Below, piece by piece: positions 7,507 through 11,902 of a DNA stretch of 11,902 bases (position 1 is its first letter; each line of letters begins with the position of its first letter). This stretch comes from Acidobacteriota bacterium (GTDB lineage Bacteria > Acidobacteriota > Terriglobia > UBA7540), in NCBI GenBank assembly GCA_003224635.1, contig QHZK01000127.1, positions 1 through 11,902 of the forward strand. Reading direction: 5' to 3'. The position numbers and the translations under genes are program-made. The notes under the pieces were generated by a model, which was not told the origin of the DNA, searched no databases, and was given only the letters and a program-made list of their open reading frames with translations.

Positions 7507-10337
7507 TCATTTTTCCATTGTTGCGTTCAGCACCACGGTAAGCGGCTGCACGTGTTCGGGCTTCACGTAGCGGTTCACTAGGAACCGCTTGCCGTCCCGA
7601 GCCACGTCATAAGTGAACAGGTCACTCGATCCAATCGACGTCCGCCCATGCATTTGGAAAAGCACAGACTGAGCGCCGCTGGAGAATGTTTCCTTCGTAC
7701 TGACCTCGACTGCAGTGAGGGCGCCCTTGGGAGAGATGTAAAAGATCTCGTTCCCGTCGCCCCGCCAGCGAGGTTCCGTGCCACCCCCGTGGGATACTTG
7801 CCACTTGCCTGCGGGAGTCGGGAAGGTTGTCACGTAGATTTCCCAGTCGCCCGTTTCATTCGAGGCGTACGCAACCCACTTCCCATCGGGGGAGATCTGC
7901 CCATTCGTATCGCTGGTCTTGCCCGCCAGAAACGGCGCTCTTTTCCCGCTGTTCACGTCGACCAGGACGAGGTCGGAACCCCCGGCCCTAGGCTGAAGCA
8001 TGCAGAGAATCTGCTTGTCGTCGGGCGACCAGGAATTGGGGAATATGTCGTCCTGGACGGGGGCGCTGAAGATCGGCTTCTCAGGCTCAAGACCTGACCC
8101 GTCCTTTACGAAAAGCTGGGTCCCATTGGCGGCTAATCGGCGATAGGCCAGCACGCTGCCTTCGCGCGACCATACGCCTGTAGACTCTAGTCCCGGATCA
8201 AACGTGAACCGAGAGCTGGTGTTGCGGTTCAGGTCATCGATCCAGAGGTCGACCTTGTTGGCTTTCAAGTCTGCGATGTGTACGACGGCTCGGTCCCCGC
8301 CCGCCGAGATGGAAGGACTCGCGAGCACCCTAGGCTGACCAACCTGCCCCAGTTCCTTGCCCGCCCGGTCGTACCACGTGAGCACCGATAGCATGGCCGC
8401 CGTGCTCGTGTTGTAGACCACGGTGCCATTCTCGCTCACTGTGAATCCGGCCCAGTAGACGAGGGGTTGGTGGGCGACTCCCTCGGCAAGGACGCGCGGC
8501 TCGCCAGAAACCTTTGCGTGCGAGGCGTCTACTGAAACCGCGATTAACTCTCGATTCTCGCCAACGTAGAACAACTGTCCGTTGGCATATCCTGGATTAG
8601 AGCGCGCCAGGACGAGCAACTTCTTCTCTCGGGCCGCAAGAGAACTGAGGTAGATTCCGCTGAGGTGGTCTTCCCTGTCGCGTTCGAAATTTCCTGCCCA
8701 AAACACGAAACGGTCACCGTCTGGAAAGAAGAAGGGCCAGCGATGCGAGGTTTCGTGGCCCATAAAAAGCATGGCCGTCAGCGGCGCCGGGTTCGTGCCG
8801 TCGGCGTTTACTCGCCACAGTGGGCCTACAGCCTCGGGCGCGTAGATGATGACTCCGCGTTTTCCCCAAGCTCCGCCTCGCCCGGAGGTGGCTTCCGCAA
8901 TCGTTCGCGGAGCCCCTCCGGCGACCGCGACTTTCTTCAGCTTGCCGCCAGAGAAGAACGCTACGTAGGCATCGTCAGGTGACCAGAACGGATACGACGC
9001 GCCTTCGGTACCCGAAAGCATCGACGCATCGGCCGAACCGATGCGTCGGATGTACAACAGATTTTCGTCGGAGGCATCATCACGAGCGACGAAGGCGAGC
9101 ATCCCACCGTCAGCCGAGAGCGCCAAGTTGCTCACTTCGGATTGAACCGGTATGGCGAACTGCATTCGCTCGGCTTGGGGCGATTTCCTTAGGAGCAGAA
9201 GCAGCGCCAGAGTTATAGCAGCGGCCGTGGCGACCGCAGCCCAGGCCGGCCAGAGACGCCGGTGCGATACGCTGGAGACGGGCCAGGCAGCGCCGCTTTC
9301 GGAACCGGATAGCGCGTCCAGCGCAAAGGCCAAGTCGCGCGCTGAGTGAAATCTCTGTTTCGGCTCCTTCTCCAAACAATGCTCCACCACTCTTGCAAGA
9401 CCGGGCGAAATGTGCCGCTCCGTCACCTCCAGGGCCGGCGGGTCCTCTTTCAGAACGGCGTTCATCGTTTCCACGCTCGATGCACGCTCAAACGCTCGCC
9501 GTCCCGCAAGCACGTCGTAGAGGATCGCCCCTAAGCTGAAGATGTCTGACCGCGCATCCGCCGGCCGTGCGCGCACCTGCTCAGGCGACATGTAGCCCAC
9601 CGTCCCCATCACCACACCTGGTGCGGTCCGGGCCTCGTCGAGGATCGCGGTCGCTGCAGCCCTTGCTTCCTCGCCAGCGCCCATCGCCCGTGAAGACACG
9701 GCCGCTGCCATCAGTTTCGCTAAGCCGAAGTCAAGGATTTTCGCTCGGCCGTCTTTGGTGATGAAAATGTTTTCGGGCTTCAGATCCCGATGGACGATCC
9801 CTTTCTCGTGCGCCGCGGCCAGCCCCCGAGCGAGCTGGATGCCGTAGTCGATCGCCTTTTTGGGTGTGAGCGTTGCGGCGGACCCCCTTGCCGCGGGTGT
9901 CCTCGCCCGCGCCGCTTCTCCCGCCCTGGCTTGTGACTCGGCCACGGCCCCTTGCGGCGCGGGTGTGGTCACTTGCACCGGCGTCATCGCCGCGCGAGGG
10001 GTTTTCGCTGCGGACGAACGCGACCGCCCCAACCTCAGTTTCTCCCGCAGCGTCTCCCCTTCAAGCAGCTCCTGGACGACGTAGGGCGCACCACCGTGCG
10101 TCCCGAAATCGTGAATGGTAACGATATTGGGATGGTTGAGCTGGCTTGCGGCTCGCGCTTCCTGCTCGAAGCGTCGCAGCCGGTCGGGATCCTTGGAGAA
10201 GATTCTGGCAGCACTTTGATGGCGACCTCGCGACCCAGCCGGGTGTCGCGCGCGCGGTACACCTCGCTCATCCCGCCCGCGCCCAGCGGTGCCAGGATTT
10301 CATAGGGCCCGAGTTTTGTGCCTGCCGCCAGCGTCAT
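7507..10337 (-). pseudogene. Ser/Thr kinase fused to PD40 propeller, one frameshift
   Basis: About 943 residues if one base is restored. Frame 10337-10035 gives residues 1-46 of the kinase and then nonsense; frame 10197-7507 continues the protein. The break lies at about 10195-10202, where '(VL)PES-[F]-SKDPDRLRRFEQEA' needs one extra base. Kinase features: LGAGGMSEV loop, VAIK Lys41, probable alpha-C Glu60, HRD 183-185 with HRDLKPEN, DFG 203-205, and SPE in place of APE near 251, so catalytic residues are intact. An Ala/Pro/Thr-rich insert occupies about 104-155, and the activation loop is also Ala-rich (AAAVSSRAMGAGEEA). A single membrane helix (about 363-383) leads to an extracytoplasmic PD40/TolB-like propeller with repeats such as PFWSPDD, NSWSPDD and QISPDGKWVAYAS. 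It overlaps the upstream gene by ATGA. Sequencing error, true pseudogene or recoding cannot be distinguished here. Confidence 0.85.
9871..10030 (-). other. Ala/Pro-rich insertion within the kinase domain
   Basis: Between the hinge segment (ELLEGETLREKLR) and the helix LTPKKAIDYGIQLARG, where related kinases have only a few residues, about 52 residues of Ala, Pro, Thr, Arg and Gly are inserted in frame. The DNA has an imperfect internal repeat, 'ccccttgccgcgggtgt' near 9884 and 'ccccttgcggcgcgggtgt' near 9948. It would sit at the alpha-D region near the substrate cleft. Confidence 0.6.
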
Positions 10338-11902
10338 CGGATTCCCTCGGCCACGTACAACTCATGGACTAAGCGATGATATTGGTAGGCGATATTCCTC
10401 CCGTCCGGTGTCAGGTCCGCGAAGGCCGAGTGGAAAGGCATCAGCCCAATCGGATCAGCGGGCTGGATCTGTTTCCACAGGCTTCGCTCCCCGTTCCCAA
10501 GATCCACAGTGAAGATCCGCGGGCGCAGCTCGGCAGGGTGATAAACGAAGATTCGCTTTCCATCGCTCGCCCAGCCCACCAACAAGTCGCCGGCCTCGGT
10601 GCCAGGAATCGAAGTTGTGGTGCCACCGGCCACCGGCATCCGTACGAGGGAACTATCGGGCGCCGCCACGATCAGCGACCTATCGTCCATGGCGATCGAC
10701 CGGGAGAATGTCCTGTATCCCTCGGGGCTGATCGGATGCGGATCGCCCCCTGCCACCTCTTGGACGTATACGCGATTACCGCTGCCGGCCTCACTCCCGG
10801 TGAATATCAGCCGCTTTCCGTCATGCGACCATGTAGCGCCAAGTTGGTATGCCACGAGGTCGCCACGCGGGAGCAGCTTCGGCTGACCAGCGCCGACCGG
10901 CAACATAACCAGTTGCGGAAGCGCCGTGAATTTCACGGTCAACACCCAACGCGCATCAGGCGACAGTGCGAGAACCAGTCCTTCTCCCAGGCGCACGACG
11001 GGCGAACCGTCTGTTTTTCGAATGCAGGCGGCATAGTACAATCCGTTCGGTTCCGACCAGTTTTCGAACGCAATCAGCTTGCCGTCATCAGAGATGTGCT
11101 CAGCCCCCGAGCCGTCGAGCCAGGAAAGGTCGCGTTCGCGTTTCTCACCCTCGAGCAGCGCACTGATGCCATAACGGCTCGTGCCGCGGGAAATAAGTGC
11201 GCGACCGTCGCGCGCCATGTCCAGGACCGTCATTCCCCCCGGAATCGCCAGGAGCCGGCGTTCCTTACCGTCCAACGTAACCGCGTGCAACCCGAGCCCG
11301 AAGCCGGATTTCGTCGCGGTGAACCAGACTTCCTTCCCGTCAGGGGACCAGGCCAGCCCAGCTTCGGCCTCCCAGTCGTGTGACAGCACGGTTCTCTTGC
11401 CGTTGCGATCCACCACGGCGACGTCTCCGCGGTCATCTACGATAACGCTGTGGTCGAGAAATGCGGCGCGGTTTCCGTCCGGCGAGATGCGCATATAGCT
11501 GATCCAGCCGGGCGTTTCGTAGAGCACGTGCCCGACCGGGTATTCGAGAAGGTTCTTGCCCCTTTCCGCGCGAACAACAGCCAGGGTTTCCCCATCGGGG
11601 GCGAAATCCGCCTCTCGGACCTTCTCGAGCAACTCACGAGGACTACCGCCACTCGGCGGGAGCAGAGCCAACGTGCCGACGTACGAGGTGTGGTAGAGAT
11701 ACTGCGCATGGGCCAGTATCGCGAGATCGCCCTTTCGTGAGACGGCGAGCAGCGGATCTCCTGAAGCGCCGAGCGACCGCGCCCCCGGATCATCGCGGCC
11801 AGCCACATAGACGTCGATGGGGTTGCCGTCCCAAGCAGCGGCGTAATAGATGGAATTCCCGTCCGGCGAGAAGCGCGCGTTGAATACCGCGCCGCGTCGG
11901 AA
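10334..11902 (-). CDS. PD40/TolB-like propeller, C-terminal part of a second kinase-type protein (partial)
   Basis: The frame is open to the window edge, so 522 residues are visible and the N-terminus is missing; the GTG at 11806 is internal. It contains at least nine PD40-type repeats, each a beta strand ending in a 'SPDG'-like turn: ARFSPDGNSIYY, DFAPDGETLAVV, MRISPDGNRAAF, LAWSPDGKEVWF, HISDDGKLIAF, ALSPDARWVL, TWSHDGKRLIF, GWASDGKRIFV and LTPDGRNIAYQYHRLVHELYV. The opening FRRGAVFNARFSPDG and the ending YQYHRLVHELYVAEG are typical of acidobacterial Ser/Thr kinases with a C-terminal propeller. A kinase domain and membrane helix are therefore expected beyond the edge but not seen. The TGA (10336-10334) overlaps the next ATG (10337) as ATGA, so translation of the two is probably coupled. 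Confidence 0.85.
   Translation of the reverse strand, partial: FRRGAVFNARFSPDGNSIYYAAAWDGNPIDVYVAGRDDPGARSLGASGDPLLAVSRKGDLAILAHAQYLYHTSYVGTLALLPPSGGSPRELLEKVREADFAPDGETLAVVRAERGKNLLEYPVGHVLYETPGWISYMRISPDGNRAAFLDHSVIVDDRGDVAVVDRNGKRTVLSHDWEAEAGLAWSPDGKEVWFTATKSGFGLGLHAVTLDGKERRLLAIPGGMTVLDMARDGRALISRGTSRYGISALLEGEKRERDLSWLDGSGAEHISDDGKLIAFENWSEPNGLYYAACIRKTDGSPVVRLGEGLVLALSPDARWVLTVKFTALPQLVMLPVGAGQPKLLPRGDLVAYQLGATWSHDGKRLIFTGSEAGSGNRVYVQEVAGGDPHPISPEGYRTFSRSIAMDDRSLIVAAPDSSLVRMPVAGGTTTSIPGTEAGDLLVGWASDGKRIFVYHPAELRPRIFTVDLGNGERSLWKQIQPADPIGLMPFHSAFADLTPDGRNIAYQYHRLVHELYVAEGIR
10343..10348 (-). promoter_or_regulatory. Ribosome binding site of the downstream kinase gene
   Basis: On the minus strand GAGGGA ends 5 bases before the ATG at 10337. 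It lies inside the last codons of the upstream propeller gene and supports the ATGA-coupled start. Confidence 0.6.

Noticed and set aside
10376..11383. Plus-strand open frame of 335 codons opposite the propeller gene
   Set aside because: The minus strand has clear PD40 repeats throughout; the plus frame shows no recognisable pattern.

Overview
The window is GC-rich chromosomal DNA that looks like Acidobacteriota. The main reason is a head-to-tail run of long Ser/Thr protein kinases fused to TolB/PD40-type beta-propellers, a gene type strongly expanded in that phylum. Supporting signs are an ISKra4-type transposase end and a 'cttcgcttcgctcag' palindromic intergenic repeat. No rRNA or taxonomic marker gene is present, so the assignment is an inference.

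Layout. Positions 2-133 hold the last codons of an ISKra4-family transposase cut by the window edge, followed by about 340 bp without a recognisable gene. A tRNA-Ser(UGA) (+, 477-563) with a terminator-like hairpin and a tRNA-Phe(GAA) (-, 767-842) with a good promoter come next. A full-length Lhr-type DEAD/DEAH helicase (-, 1042-5481) fills the following 4.4 kb; its promoter looks extended -10 and leaderless. Upstream of it lie a palindromic repeat cluster and a small basic protein (-, 5652-5972).

Positions 6090-7460 are a scar-like accessory patch. In order they hold a decayed DoxX-like fragment, the 3' part of a tRNA-Asp (anticodon arm to CCA, no 5' half), three helically phased TTGGCCCC repeats, a second partial copy of the tRNA anticodon-arm sequence, a ParB-type helix-turn-helix protein (+, 6521-7270), and a frame-broken N-terminal piece of a kinase gene. 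I read this as the attachment site and residue of an integrated element, although no integrase is in view.

The rest is a kinase array on the minus strand: the C-terminal part of one kinase/propeller protein running in from beyond the window end (10334-11902), then a second full-size kinase/propeller gene (7507-10337) joined by an ATGA stop/start overlap. The second gene carries a one-base frameshift in its N-lobe and an Ala/Pro-rich insertion in the kinase domain. Together with the broken N-terminal piece at 7338-7459, this makes at least three tandem kinase genes, two of them damaged as the sequence stands.

The most interesting region is 6326-6520 plus the ParB-like gene: a tRNA-Asp-targeted attachment region of an uncharacterised element. 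Everything else is best described as ordinary genes with small structural oddities.
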